Assembly: GCA_963662175.1 (NCBI GenBank)
Contig: OY759219.1
Location: forward strand, 24,842,908-24,906,907
From: Aradus depressus
Taxonomy: Eukaryota; Arthropoda; Insecta; Hemiptera; Aradidae
DNA length: 64,000 nt
Direction of reading: 5' to 3'
Each line of letters begins with the position of its first letter. The first letter of the stretch is position 1. The position numbers and the translations under genes were made by a program. The notes beneath the pieces were generated by a model. That model searched no databases. It was not told the DNA's origin and worked only from the letters and a program-made list of their open reading frames with translations. Below, piece by piece: positions 1 through 9,959 of this stretch.

Positions 1-215
1 TATGTATATCAAGAATCCTAAAAGGATAACCCTTATTGATTTTCATTCAAATCGGCCAAATGGTAGGGTGGGATCAGAGGTGGTCGACTGAAAAATACCA
101 ATAACTGCCCTTGTATATATAGCCATTATATAAGTCAACTATTGATTTTTAGCCAGAAAGTGAAAACTTAATTGATTAATAGGTGAATCACCGACAACTT
201 TTTTCCTCTTTAACA
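1..215 (+). repeat. Family A repeat, 3' part
   Basis: Truncated by the window edge. It shows the last module of family A (the 'attgattttcattcaaatcggcc' type block and the 'agtcaactattga' block) and the characteristic tail with GGTGAATCACCGAC. The copy abuts the inverted-repeat element that begins near 222. Confidence 0.75.
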
Positions 216-221
216 CTAAAG

Positions 222-1352
222 GGTCTAGCCGGATAAGAGTGCGAAAACTGCCCCCAACGATTTTCGAATGGGCAACTGACCGACAGTTTGCACGTATAAA
301 AAGAAAATTTTCCTGAAAATTGCAGCTCCCAACTCCCATTATTCGATGAGAAAAAAAAAATGCAATTTCATTTTTTTTTCCCCCCTGCGGGTATTGCGAA
401 TATGCAACTGTCGATTTTTTTAAAGTTCTTATGCTTCAAATACACCTGTATAATATTTTTCTATTATCTTCCGATTCAAATTAGATTTTTCATTGACTTT
501 TGAAAAATTATATTTCCAACCACGGCAAAAAGTTGCAGTATCTAATATAAAAAAAATTCTCCATAAAATTAAGTTGAAATAGTACTGTTAACAATCGTTC
601 AAAAAAATTACTACTATATATTGTATTTTGCAAAAATAAAAACGATGTAGGTTAGGTTAGGTTAGGTTTTATGACTCATGCCCGGGCTTTAACTACGAGG
701 TCATATCGCCTACTCTCAGAGCGCTCTTTCGCCACTCTGGTGGACATGAGCCCGACTCTACTGTGGGAGTCCTAAATTTTGCCTACCCTAAATTTTTATT
801 CATCTAGGGTAGGGGTCTTTAACGAGTACCTGACATCGTACAGGCTCGGGACCTTTTACGACATTATTTTAATAAAAATTCATAATATCATATATGTAGA
901 TTTAAACGCAAATAACCGAAAAATATTGTTTTTTATTTTTTTAACAGTGTTGCACCACACCAAAAAAAATTGAAAAAATTAGGGAATATTTTGATACAAA
1001 CACTGGGAAAATTGGTGAGTGTCACTCAAAAATAACATTCGAAAAGGCCATTTTGAAGTTTTCAAAAGTCGATGAAAAATCTAATTTAAATCGGAAGGTA
1101 ATACAAAAATACTATATAGGTGTATTTGAAGCATAAGAACTTAAAAAAAAAATCGACAGTTGCATATTCGGAATACCCGCAAGGGGGGGGGGGGGGGGGG
1201 GGGGGGGAATGAAAATTGCATTTTTTTTTTTTTTCTCATCGAATAATGGGAGTTGGGAGTGAAAATTTTCTTTTTACATCTGCAAACTGTCGGTCAATTG
1301 CCCATTCGAAAATCGTTGGGGGCAGTTTTCGCACTCTTATCCTAAACCCTTT
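222..1352. mobile_element. Long-terminal-inverted-repeat (fold-back) DNA element
   Basis: The sequence at 222-507 is repeated in inverted orientation at 1057-1352, giving arms of about 285 bp with high identity (shared outer block GATAAGAGTGCGAAAACTGC). The roughly 550-bp centre holds a SINE-1 insertion (648-860) and otherwise AT-rich sequence without a recognisable transposase. A 25-base G run at 1183-1207 interrupts the right arm where the left arm has only a short C run. I could not identify a target duplication, so the superfamily stays open. Confidence 0.75.
648..860 (-). mobile_element. SINE-1 copy, tRNA head missing
   Basis: On the minus strand the copy runs from the central hairpin block to a tail of repeated CCTAA, seen on the plus strand as TTAGG three times at 648-668. 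It carries the family landmarks: GCCCGGGC near the tail, the GAGCGCTCT palindrome and the TTTAGGGTAGGC block. The Pol III promoter region is absent. It is nested inside the inverted-repeat element. Confidence 0.88.
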
Positions 1353-1379
1353 CTCCCCTATTATTTTTTGAAAAATGTT

Positions 1380-1830
1380 ACATATTTGGAATACAAAACT
1401 GGGTGAACAAAGTGTACATTGTTTTGAATTGTGTTAATTGTACAATATATAAGTCAATTATGGTATGATAATACATATCAGCATCACCTGAATCAATTAT
1501 ATAACGATTAAGTAAAGGCAGGTTATCTGGTTACGGTTAGGTATATATAAATATATAATGAGCCGTTTGTTGGTCCTTGTCTCTCAGTAGAAGGGCCTCA
1601 GTGCTATGTGTAACACACCCCACAATGTTAGTGGTGTGTTCGTGAAGGTCTTGTGTCGTGAATTGCATCAGGTGTGAGAAAACATTGGTCCCGAAGATGT
1701 CCTGGGAACGGCTCTCCAAGTTTACACAATTCCCAGGGATATCGGCTAAGTCAACAGGGAAACAGGGGGAACACAATTCCTTGGCAACAGTAGCAAATAC
1801 TGTGATTACGCTTTAATCTATACGAAGTAT
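1380..1830. other. Unassigned AT-rich stretch
   Basis: I see no gene, tRNA or confident repeat here. The part around 1590-1790 is slightly richer in G+C and appears unique in the window. No coding signal is convincing on either strand. Confidence 0.4.
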
Positions 1831-2420
1831 AGGGGAAGTTATGTAACCGATTAGAAATTCAGAGTTTTCACCAGAATATCTTGTGTTTCCTGATTCAAAA
1901 ATGGAAAAAGTTATGGGTCGTTTTGAAAAATTCATGTATTCATTGAAAGGGTAAATTCCATCTCGCCATATGTCAGAAATTTTATTTTCTTATCCCTTTA
2001 AGATGAGGAAATATTGTAACCTTTTGCGATGATGTGCCCATGTACCTACTTGGGATTGGAATATTGTGGGTGCTCTAACTCAAAAATGAATATAACAATG
2101 AACTTGAATTATGAGATCATGATTTTGGCCGAAATCAGACAGCAATTGAGACCACTTAAGTACTTTTTACATGTCAATGCTTATGACCTAATCAAAAATA
2201 TTTTCAAATGAAAGTCGTAGAGAAAACTAAAGGGCATATTTTGTATGAAATACAATTTTTTGCAGGCGTCTCGGTTTACGGGATATATGCGCAAACCAGT
2301 CGTTTTTTCGATATTTCCTTGATTTACGCGAAAACTATTAGTCCTATTGAAAAATTGATCCTTACCAAAAATGTGCCTCATGAAATTTTCTATCAGTACA
2401 ATATGTTATATTTGAAATAG
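1829..2420 (+). repeat. Family C repeat with a short family A fragment
   Basis: A short family A start (cgaagtataggggaagttatgtaa) passes into a degenerate copy of family C. Family C is recognised by the blocks 'ccgaaatcagacag', 'gtagagaaaactaaagggcatatttt' and 'atttttgcagg', which recur near 7460, 20900-21350 and in inverse order near 38850-39000. Open frames here are shadows of the repeat. Confidence 0.6.
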
Positions 2421-2489
2421 AGCAAATAGTAAAGGTATAGAGCGCCAAAGAATGTACAATAAATTTCGTGTGAAATTAATTTGATGATT

Positions 2490-2762
2490 AATTTTCCGAC
2501 TAACAGATTCCAAATATGAAAAAAGAAGTCGGTCTGTGTGTGTGTGTCTGTGAGTATATATAACTCCTAATAAAATGAATGTATGAACATGAAATTTTAT
2601 ATACGAATCCAAAACTCTCTGACGACAACTATTGTTTTTCAGCCAAATTGGCCAAAGGGGAGAAGGTTTAGGGGAGAGACTTAACACATAAACCCCAATA
2701 AGTGCCGATGTAATGAATTTATTGGCACAACATTTAGTATCGAGGATTTAGTAGTCGATTGG
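2490..2762 (+). repeat. Family A repeat, internal modules
   Basis: The fragment starts at the 'ttccgacta...gattccaaatatgaaaaa' block and includes a (TG)n stretch. Two modules follow: 'ataactcc...aatgaatgtat' and 'agtgccgatgtaatgaattt'. It stops just before the unique sequence that carries the hAT insertion. Confidence 0.7.
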
Positions 2763-2822
2763 TCGCCTCCTGGCAGAGGGTAGAGAAGGCAGTATAACTT
2801 GATTCCAGGGATGACCGCTGGG

Positions 2823-3664
2823 TAGGGTTCAATCGATACCACAAAGTATCGATACTTTTACTCACGAGTAGTATCTTATAAAACTTTCGATACTACTCAA
2901 GTATCGAATCAACCTACTCGTATCGATTGAATCGAGTAGTTCGTTATTAATTTCAAAAAATCTATAAATCTATATAGATTTAAATAAAAATCGTATTGCA
3001 TCGAATACTTCGTTATAATTAGTTTTAAACCATGTATAATATATATACCTATATACGTAATAATAATAAAAAACACAATAAAATTTGAAGGATATATATG
3101 AGATATTTGCAAGTCGCTGAGATCGAAACGTTCTTAGTGTAATAAATCCACAATTTCGCCGTAGGACGAGCGAGGCATTATAATTTGTAATTGACAAAAT
3201 GGAATGTAAAAATAAAATAGAATGCTGAAATCGTAATCATGTTCACGGTTATTTTCAAAATTAAACAAACGTATAACTTCATAAACGATAAACCATTTAA
3301 TGTAAATAAGGTAAGAAATAAGGACGCATCATGCAGACTGCGTGATGACATCACCCATGAGGTTATCACCATCGATATATACGAGTATCATTTGTATATC
3401 GGAATTTGAGTTCAATATTTTATCACACCAAAAAATAAAAGAAAATTGTAAAAAATTAAATGGTGAACGATTTTGATGAATTGAAAAATGTATATAACTT
3501 TTTTTTAATTGTTGAAATTTGAAACGAGTAATTTGAATCGATACAAGTAATATTTATTCGATACCTACTTGGTAACGAAATAAAAGTATCGATACCAAAA
3601 GTACTTGGTATCGCTCAAAAGTATCGATACTTTACTTGTATTTACTTGTATCGATAGATCCCTA
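2823..3664. mobile_element. Non-autonomous hAT transposon
   Basis: The ends are TAGGGTTCAATCGATACC on the left and, reversed, TAGGGATCTATCGATACAAG on the right, an imperfect terminal inverted repeat of the TAGNG type used by hAT elements. The 8 bases before the element (CCGCTGGG, 2815-2822) and after it (CCGCTGGA, 3665-3672) match at 7 of 8, the target duplication length typical of hAT. Both subterminal regions are crowded with TATCGATA motifs. The 842-bp body is AT-rich and has no transposase. Confidence 0.85.
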
Positions 3665-4500
3665 CCGCTGGATGCTCTTACAAGGCTCACCCAACGCAGC
3701 CATGAAACATAGATGCCCAGAGGTCCCGAGCTCTCTCAGGAAACGCCAGTAAGGTAGATTGGAGGACAATCGCCCCGAGTGGCGGGTTCCTACAGCCGGT
3801 CGTAGAAACAATATATAACTTTTCCTCAAAGACCTACTTCCCCCTACGCGGCAGACGCGAAAAGTAAGTTGCTTAATTCGATCTGGGAGTGTACATTTCC
3901 GTTTTTTTTTTTTTAATTTAACTCCAATATATTCTAAATGCTTAGCATAGGCAGATACGGTAGTCATTAGGGCGATTTGAGGGAATCTTCCTTCAGTTTT
4001 GTAAGACAGCACGCTGTGAGGGAGTGACAGATGTCCTGGAGTTCTGGACCGTGAGAGAGGGACGAAGGGGTTGTGATGGGCGGGGGGTGTTCCAGTTCAA
4101 TTGTGTCTGAAGGAGTTTCTGCAAAATGAGAACGAAGAGAACTGGACAGTGGGTGGTGACGGGACAGGTAGGTAGTGGGCACTGTGGGAACTTTGAGACA
4201 AGGTGCGCCGCACTAGAGCTATCTGTCCTGTCCAGTAGATCAAGGTGACTGATAGAACAGGAGGAAAACCATTCAACAATAGTCTGAACTCTAAACCACA
4301 CACTTCAAAACATAACAACCAATCTTTTGAACTTAACAATGAACCAACTATTTTGTAAACGGCATCAGGTTATTTTACTAACGGTGCACAATGGCTCAAA
4401 ATAACTTTTCGTCAGTCAAAAATTTGAAAAAGTTCAAAAATGTAGATCTAAATGTTAAGCTGGAAAATGAACTATTATCTATTTTTCATAGTAAATAAAA
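3665..4500. other. Unique, GC-richer stretch without a recognised gene
   Basis: This is the right half of the target sequence into which the hAT element inserted. It is richer in G+C than its surroundings and has long minus-strand open frames (3662-4339), but none resembles a known domain and their composition is low-complexity in places. It could be single-copy intergenic sequence or part of an untranslated exon. Confidence 0.35.
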
Positions 4501-4525
4501 GACGTCTTCCCACTATTTTGTTTTA

Positions 4526-4569
4526 GACCAAAACCGGTTTTCGACGCAACAGCGTCATCATCAGTGGTT
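4526..4569 (-). ncRNA. Minimal type I hammerhead ribozyme-like motif
   Basis: Reading the minus strand: helix I ACCA, core CTGATGA, one extra T, helix II GACGC-TGTT-GCGTC, core GAAA, loopless helix III ACCGGT, T and T at the cleavage position, then TGGT closing helix I. Every conserved hammerhead core base is present. The very short palindromic helix III matches the class that works as a dimer in Penelope-like elements and retrozymes. The extra T between core and helix II is a deviation. Activity is inferred, not shown. Confidence 0.65.
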
Positions 4570-4714
4570 CATCTATGATAGAATAATAAAATATACAAAT
4601 AATGAAAAGTATAAATAACTCTCAAAACATCAAAAGCATACAAAATTTACTATGAGGATTCTAAAACCCTATGTAATTCACCGGCGACTTTATTTTATTA
4701 AATATTAGATCAAA

Positions 4715-4835
4715 AATAGAACCATGGACTGCAACTCTTGCTCAGGACAGGAATCTTTGGGAGAAGTCTCAGGACGAGGCCAAGACTTGAATAGGGCCGT
4801 AGCGGCGGAGGATGATGATGATGAGATCAAAAATA
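4715..4835 (+). pseudogene. LINE 3' end remnant
   Basis: One frame reads W-T-A-T-L-A-Q-D-R-N-L-W-E-K-S-Q-D-E-A-K-T then stop. This is the last stretch of the ORF2 C-terminus seen in several arthropod LINEs. It is followed by GCGGCGGAGG and a (GAT)n tail, typical of a LINE 3' end with a simple-repeat tail. Everything upstream is missing. The clade is uncertain. Confidence 0.55.
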
Positions 4836-4904
4836 AATACATATTTTGTGTATTTTTTTTTTTTACATAAATCCGTCCTCTTTACTGTTCCTACCAAAAA
4901 AATA

Positions 4905-5145
4905 TACTAGGCGGTTAGCGCTTAAGACGTCGTTAAGGAGACACTTGAGGAAGACAGGAATATTGCAGGAATGAAATTCTCTTCCTCCATTAGCGATGAA
5001 AGGAATTTGATGTCAATGAAGGGATTTTTTTATGTTTTATTGAACCATTATTTATGGAAGATTTTGAACTAAAGGATTAGGTTGAGGTTTAGATTAAAAG
5101 CCTTAACAGAATCTCGTAAAAGTTAGCCTTCTCGGGGATGCTAGT
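4905..5145 (+). repeat. Family D direct repeat, copy 1
   Basis: The block starting at the 'ggcggttagcgcttaagacgtcgttaag' type sequence and ending at 'gggatgct' is repeated in the same orientation at 5380-5620. The two copies are diverged but collinear over about 240 bp. They are 475 bp apart, so this may be a segmental duplication or an old LTR-like pair. No internal coding sequence was recognised. Confidence 0.65.
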
Positions 5146-5379
5146 CGCTATTTACTCGGCAAAGTTCCCAACGATATTTCGAGAGGTTTTCGTGTTCCTT
5201 TTTCAGGTCAGATAGAACAGTCATATTATTACTGCGGTTGCACGACGAAAATAAACTCATGATAGGTATGTGCCAATGATATACAGTGCGTAAAATGATA
5301 TATACTTCGAACAGCCAGCTCGGAGTGATTGCGTTGCAATCATTCATTACTGTCAATGTCCCTATCAAGAAAATCTCTT

Positions 5380-5620
5380 ATACAAGGCGTTTAGCGCTTG
5401 AGGCGTCGTTAAGTAGACAGGATTATTGCATGAATTAAATTATCTTCCTCATTTGGTGATGAAAGGAATTTGAGGTCAGTGTGAAGGGTTGTTTATGTCT
5501 CATTGAAACATTGGCTATTTTATGGAGGATTTTGAACTGAACTCATATGAATGAGATTTAGATTAGAAACCTTGGCAGAATCCCATAATTGTTAGGTTCC
5601 TCTGGGATGCTTGTAAGACC
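5380..5620 (+). repeat. Family D direct repeat, copy 2
   Basis: This is the second copy of the 4905-5145 block: tagcgcttgaggcgtcgtta at its start, 'atgaaaggaatttga' in the middle, and 'ctgggatgct' at its end. Confidence 0.65.
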
Positions 5621-6060
5621 AGCAATATTACTGACAATATTTGGAGACGATTCATCATCTCCTCGAGTAACAAAAACAGAAGGGATTTTTATCAGGTTTA
5701 ATATAATAACCATCGTTGTCTGAAAATGGATAAAGACTTCATTGAAAGACGCGTTATTTCAAAGCCATATTTCTTACATTTAGAATGAGCTTCCGCGTTT
5801 ATTATATTATGAGTTTCCGCGCCACAGAACGGATAATAATTAAAAATGATGAAACTGCATACAATGTGCAGTGTCTTAGATGCAGTCATTCAATGACCTT
5901 GTCTTTATCTTGCACTTCTCACCTGTCACGAATCTATAATTTACAACACTATCGAGGAGCCTGGCGGACTCATTTTTTAACAATATTTTTCTTTCATAGT
6001 TCTGTTTTTTTTTTTAGTTTTCAAAGGTTTTCTGCAGTAACTTGAGTGAGGAGACTAGTT
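5621..6060. other. Unassigned stretch
   Basis: AT-rich sequence with no repeat shared elsewhere in the window that I can see. Short open frames on both strands have no recognisable domain. Confidence 0.35.
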
Positions 6061-6079
6061 GTTAAAGCACTTAAGGGGA

Positions 6080-6300
6080 AGTCATGTATTACTTCCCCAG
6101 CTATACGAAGTTTAGGGGAAGTTATGTATTACTTCCCCAGATATACGAAGTTTAGGGGAAGTTATACTACTTCCCCAGTTATACGAAGTTTAGGGGAAGT
6201 TATGTATTATTTCTCCAGCTATACAAAGTTAGGGGAAGTTATGTATTACTTCCTCAGCTATACAAAGTTTAGGGGAAGTTATGTATTACTTCCTCGGTCA
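6080..6300 (+). repeat. Tandem array of the family A terminal block
   Basis: About five tandem units of 40-43 bp, each made of ttccccagctatacgaagt followed by ttaggggaagttatgtatta. This is the palindromic 5' end of family A amplified in place. A single family A body follows, so the array is a local expansion of the element terminus. Confidence 0.9.
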
Positions 6301-6615
6301 GGAATTCGGTGTAACGTTTTCACCGAAATTTCTTATTTTCTGACACCCTAATTAAAAAAAAAAAAAAAAATCTGACTTTTGAACACGATAGAATGAATGT
6401 ATTGACACGAAAATTTATGTGTGCTCAGAATTCTCTAAGAAAAATGCCTATTGATTTTTACCCAAATGGAAAAGGGGGTTAGAGGGAGGAACACAGAAAA
6501 CTCAAAACCCTACAAGAACGACACCTATTAATTTTTCACGGAATCCGGAAGGAATGTAAAATTAATTAATTTTTGCTGGGGAAGTACATTTCCAGTGATT
6601 TATCAACGTCTTATT
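6301..6615 (+). repeat. Family A repeat body
   Basis: Collinear with the array before it: the 'ttttctgacaccc' block, two modules with 'gaatgaatgtattgacacgaaa' and 'gacacctattaattttt', and the tail with TGCTGGGGAAGTACAT at 6571-6587. Confidence 0.8.
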
Positions 6616-7059
6616 TTTGCTTCACATCCAAAAATTTTTTTAAAAAATCCTGTCTATGAGTATGTGAATGCTGAAAATTGAATTTTCAGTCAAATAGGTA
6701 AATGAGAAGAGGGCGATGATAAGTGAGGAGGGGCGCTCAAAACAAAAATTCTAGAAAGTGCTTACAACTTCAAAAAAAGTCTTTGGGCTTATAAGGTTAA
6801 TGAAATATCATCTATTACATAAAAATTTTCACTTCATATTTTACATATAAGAAATTCAATTAAGTTCTCATGAACTTACATCATGATCTTACATTCTCAT
6901 ATAACAGATGATTTGTTGAGAACGAAAATGAAACTTTCTGTTCTTCTGTATACGTTTGGTGCCATGTTTCTTATCCCAGGCGGCATGTGACAGATAAGGC
7001 ACGGTCAAACAAGAAAACCTTGTTGCCATAAAAAAATATTATTTTTTTTTTTACTTTTT

Positions 7060-7620
7060 TAAACCTTTAGGGTAAGGAAGTAGCTATTGTAATCGTGCGA
7101 AAATCTGAGATCGAGTTTTCACATTTCATGGTGCTTTGTGTGCGCTCAAAAACGATTGTAGCTATGAACTTAAAATTTGAAATGAAGATGTCACATGTAA
7201 TTAGATTTTGGAATCGGTAGAAACCGACTCTACTATGGGAGTCCTAAATGTTGCCTACCCTAAATTTTTATTCACCTAGGGCAGGGGTCTTTAACGAGTA
7301 CCTGACATCATACAGGCTCGGGACCATCGCTTAACGTCGCATCCATATTTTACCTCCCAGATAAAATAAACTAAGGGCTTCGGCCGGGTTTCGAACCCAC
7401 GATATTGAGTTCAGAAAGCAAGCACGCATACCACTGAGCTACCGGCGCCCTCAATTCAAATAATACAGAAAACTGAAAGGCATATTTTATATGAAATGTG
7501 ATTTTTCTCTTGTTGCCCGATTTGCAAGATACATGCCGAAAACCGTCCTGAAATGACGTTTTGAAACTATACATATTTTTTGGCGTTTGCTTCTTTTGCG
7601 CAAAATGTTCTGTAAAAAAT
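7060..7620 (+). repeat. Family C repeat interrupted by a SINE
   Basis: Left part: 'ggaagtag...gtaatcgtgcgaaaatctgaga' at 7074-7115. Right part: 'gaaaactgaaaggcatattttatatgaaa' at 7466-7495 and 'gatacatgccgaaaaccgtcc' after it. The SINE-1 at 7222-7455 sits between two collinear halves, so it inserted after family C was in place. Confidence 0.65.
7222..7455 (-). mobile_element. SINE-1 copy with intact Pol III promoter boxes
   Basis: On the minus strand the head reads GAGGGCGCCGGTAGCTCAGTGG. This contains a perfect A box (TAGCTCAGTGG) and, 40 bases on, a perfect B box (GGTTCGAAACC). The central block and the TTTAGGGTAGGC block follow. The tail beyond GAGTC is missing, so it is 3'-truncated. It lies inside family C. 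Confidence 0.9.
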
Positions 7621-8040
7621 TGGTTGGTATAAAAAAAAGTCCTGTTACGGCCACAGTTGTTTCCTTGATAAAATTGACTAAACGACCTAATTTATTTGCA
7701 GGTAATCGGAAATTTCCCTCTCCTCGTGCATTTACATACATTAATAAAATGTTAAAATCAATTGCAAACAATTGTCCGTTCTGGTGCGGGTCCATTCATG
7801 GTTTGGCTCGTTCGAAAATCTGTTGCATTATTAATTCGGATGCTTGATAATGTATGAAGGTAAAAAGCTTTTTATTTAATTATTTATTTTTACAGCAAAT
7901 GTTTGACTAATTTTAGCAGTAAAATTTACTTCGTACGTTTGTGTGACATACTTGAATTTCATTGTAAATGTTATAGAGTCTGCATATATAGTTAATGATA
8001 CATCTTAACCGATTTATCATAAAGTGTATCCAGTTCTTAC

Positions 8041-8231
8041 AATCCAAGTCCTAAGAACAATGGTCAATGGCAGACCTCCATAATGACCTTGATATAAATT
8101 TTGCCAACACCATCAACTTTCGTTTCCTAAACTCCCATTCAAAATGTCTCTTCTATAAAAATAATTTTGCCCATTCTCTGTCATTCCTTTCTTATCTCGA
8201 CAATCCTTCCCGAAGGCTGAGGCGGTGTTGA
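8041..8231 (+). pseudogene. Jockey-type LINE reverse transcriptase, C-terminal fragment
   Basis: One frame gives H-N-D-L-D-I-N-F-A-N-T-I followed by R-F-L-N-S-H and ends R-R-L-R-R before a stop. This matches the order of the Jockey C-terminus (hydrophobic 'IHNDL' motif, then 'RL..H.N', then 'RRLKR'). An in-frame stop lies near the start and the 'NAPWYV' segment is degraded. 5'-truncated and non-functional. Related fragments lie at 17468 and 24490. Confidence 0.6.
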
Positions 8232-8334
8232 CCAGGAGACTTGTTATTGAGGAAATGCTGCACTGGCCAGTTTCTCTTCTCATGTAATCAAAAGCAGCTC
8301 TTTCTGCACATCTTGGTCTTCCAACACTGCTGGT

Positions 8335-8890
8335 CAGAGGCTGTCAGGAGGTGGTACGAGGGATAACAGGCTAGCAGAAGGAGGTGGTGCGAGGGATAAC
8401 AGGCTAGCAGGAGGTTGTATGAGGGATCACAGGCTAGCAGAAGGAGGTGGTACGAGGGATCACAGGCTAGCAGAAGGAGGTGGTACGAGGGATCACCCAT
8501 GCTAGCAGAAGGAGGTAGTACGAGGGATCACCCAGGCTAGCAGAAGGAGGTAGTACGAGGAATCACCCAGGTTAGCAGAAGGAGGTGGTACGAGGGATCA
8601 CAGGCTAGCAGAAGGAGGTAGTACGAGGGATCACCCAGGCTAGCAGAAGGAGTTAGTACGAGGGATCACCCAGGTTAGCAGAAGGAGGTAGTACGAGGGA
8701 TCACCCAGGCTAGCAGAAGGAGTTAGTACGAGGGATCACCCAGGTTAGCAGAAGGAGGTAGTACGAGGGATCACCCAGGCTAGCAGAAGGAGGTAGTACG
8801 AGGGATCACCCAGGTTAGCAGAAGGAGGTAGTACGAGGGATCACCCAGCCTATCAGAAGGAGGTAGTACGAGGGATCACCCAGGCTAGCG
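8335..8890. repeat. Minisatellite, unit 31-35 bp
   Basis: About 16 tandem units built on GGCTAGCAGAAGGAGGTAGTACGAGGGATCACCCA-like sequence. Early units lack the CCCA and are 31-33 bp; later units are a uniform 35 bp, and GTT and GCT variants alternate. The array ends at 'caggctagcgtt'. Open frames through it are repeat artefacts. Confidence 0.95.
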
Positions 8891-9019
8891 TTATAATTGT
8901 CAGGTTATCAAATATGTACAGTTTCATTTGTATCTGTAACGAAAACCAAAATATAGTTCGTAAATGTATTTAATTTCACTTTTGCCAAATGGCTAGGAGA
9001 ATTTGCACATAGAACGGCG

Positions 9020-9335
9020 GTGTGTGTCGATTATCACCAACGAAAGTATGTGTGTCTGTGAACACGAATGAATGTATCGACTCAAAATTTTAAAGGTTTA
9101 TCTAGAACCCCATAAGGACGACACTATTGATTTTCAGTCAAATCGGCCAAAGAGAAGGAGGAACTAAGGGGTGCTTAACACGAAATTTCATATGTAAATT
9201 CAAAACTTCATAAGGACGAAGGGAAGTGGAGGGTCAGAAGGGAGCTCAATTCAAAAACCTCAATAACAGTAATCAATTGATTTTTAGTCCAAACGGTCGA
9301 TTAGATTTGAAGGGAGAGTGAAAACTTACTTTTTA
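9020..9335 (+). repeat. Family A repeat, modules 1-3
   Basis: Contains 'gtctgtgaacacgaatgaatgtatcgac', 'aaggacgacactattgattttcag', a second module start and 'aaacggtcgattagatttgaagggagagtg'. Both termini are missing. Confidence 0.7.
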
Positions 9336-9554
9336 AAAGATTTCTAAGACTAGGTTATTTAAGTAATTTCTAAAAGGGTTTGAAGTGAAAGTGTGCCATT
9401 GCTCATGATGGAATAAGATCTTTAGATCCGCTGGTTCTTAAACACGAAGAAGACTTTTCATGTCTTTATTAGACTGACGTATTTCTCCTCATACGCATTC
9501 CACTAGACGTCGACACAATAGCATGAAGTACTCTCCTCTGCATAACTTAAACTC

Positions 9555-9812
9555 TTAAAATATGCACATTTTTAAAAATGCCATAAGGATGAGCCCGCAT
9601 CTTGAACAATGGTGAAGGTTTTTAGGAGGATTCTTAAGGCCACAAAGACGACAGGATTTTCGATGGGATATTCCAGTCGTCTTTGAGTGTGGGTAGTCGT
9701 CCAGAAAAAGATGATGGATCACTCTCCTGATCCATCTCGTTCGTACGAACTGTCCAAGTTTGCGGATTGTGAAGAGGACAATGGAAGAGGACAGTGTGGC
9801 GGTTCCAGTCAA
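9555..9812 (-). pseudogene. Open frame with a four-cysteine zinc-binding-like end
   Basis: The minus-strand frame of 85 residues ends with H-R-K-S-C-R-L-C-G, then ten residues, then C-S-R-C-G. This is a C-x2-C / C-x2-C pair with neighbouring basic residues. The arrangement recalls the cysteine-rich tail of piggyBac-type transposases, but the downstream Cys/His pair is not in register and no DDD domain is visible. It could equally be a chance frame in unique sequence. Confidence 0.3.
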
Positions 9813-9959
9813 GAAGGGGACATAAAGGACTTTTGAACTCTTGACCCTAAAAGCATTAATTGTTGTTCTCCCTTCGTCTCTTCTCCAGGGTCACTTTCAC
9901 ATGGGAATTCTTAACCAATTCTACGTCTTATTAGAAGTTTCAATTTTATCAGTAATACA

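Noticed and set aside
648..668. Interstitial telomere array (TTAGG)n
   Set aside because: Only three units and always at the tail of SINE-1; it is a SINE tail, not a telomere remnant.
3662..4339. Several overlapping minus-strand frames of 70-116 residues
   Set aside because: They overlap each other in different frames and show no recognisable domain; the first starts inside the hAT terminus and target duplication.
6171..6185. loxP-like half sites (TATACGAAGTTTA) in family A termini
   Set aside because: The resemblance to loxP arms is about 11 of 13 bases with wrong spacing and no spacer symmetry. It follows from the family A palindrome in a eukaryotic repeat, so I treat it as coincidence.
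8335..8890. Regularly spaced repeats that might suggest a CRISPR array
   Set aside because: Units are head-to-tail without unique spacers; it is a minisatellite in a eukaryotic genome.
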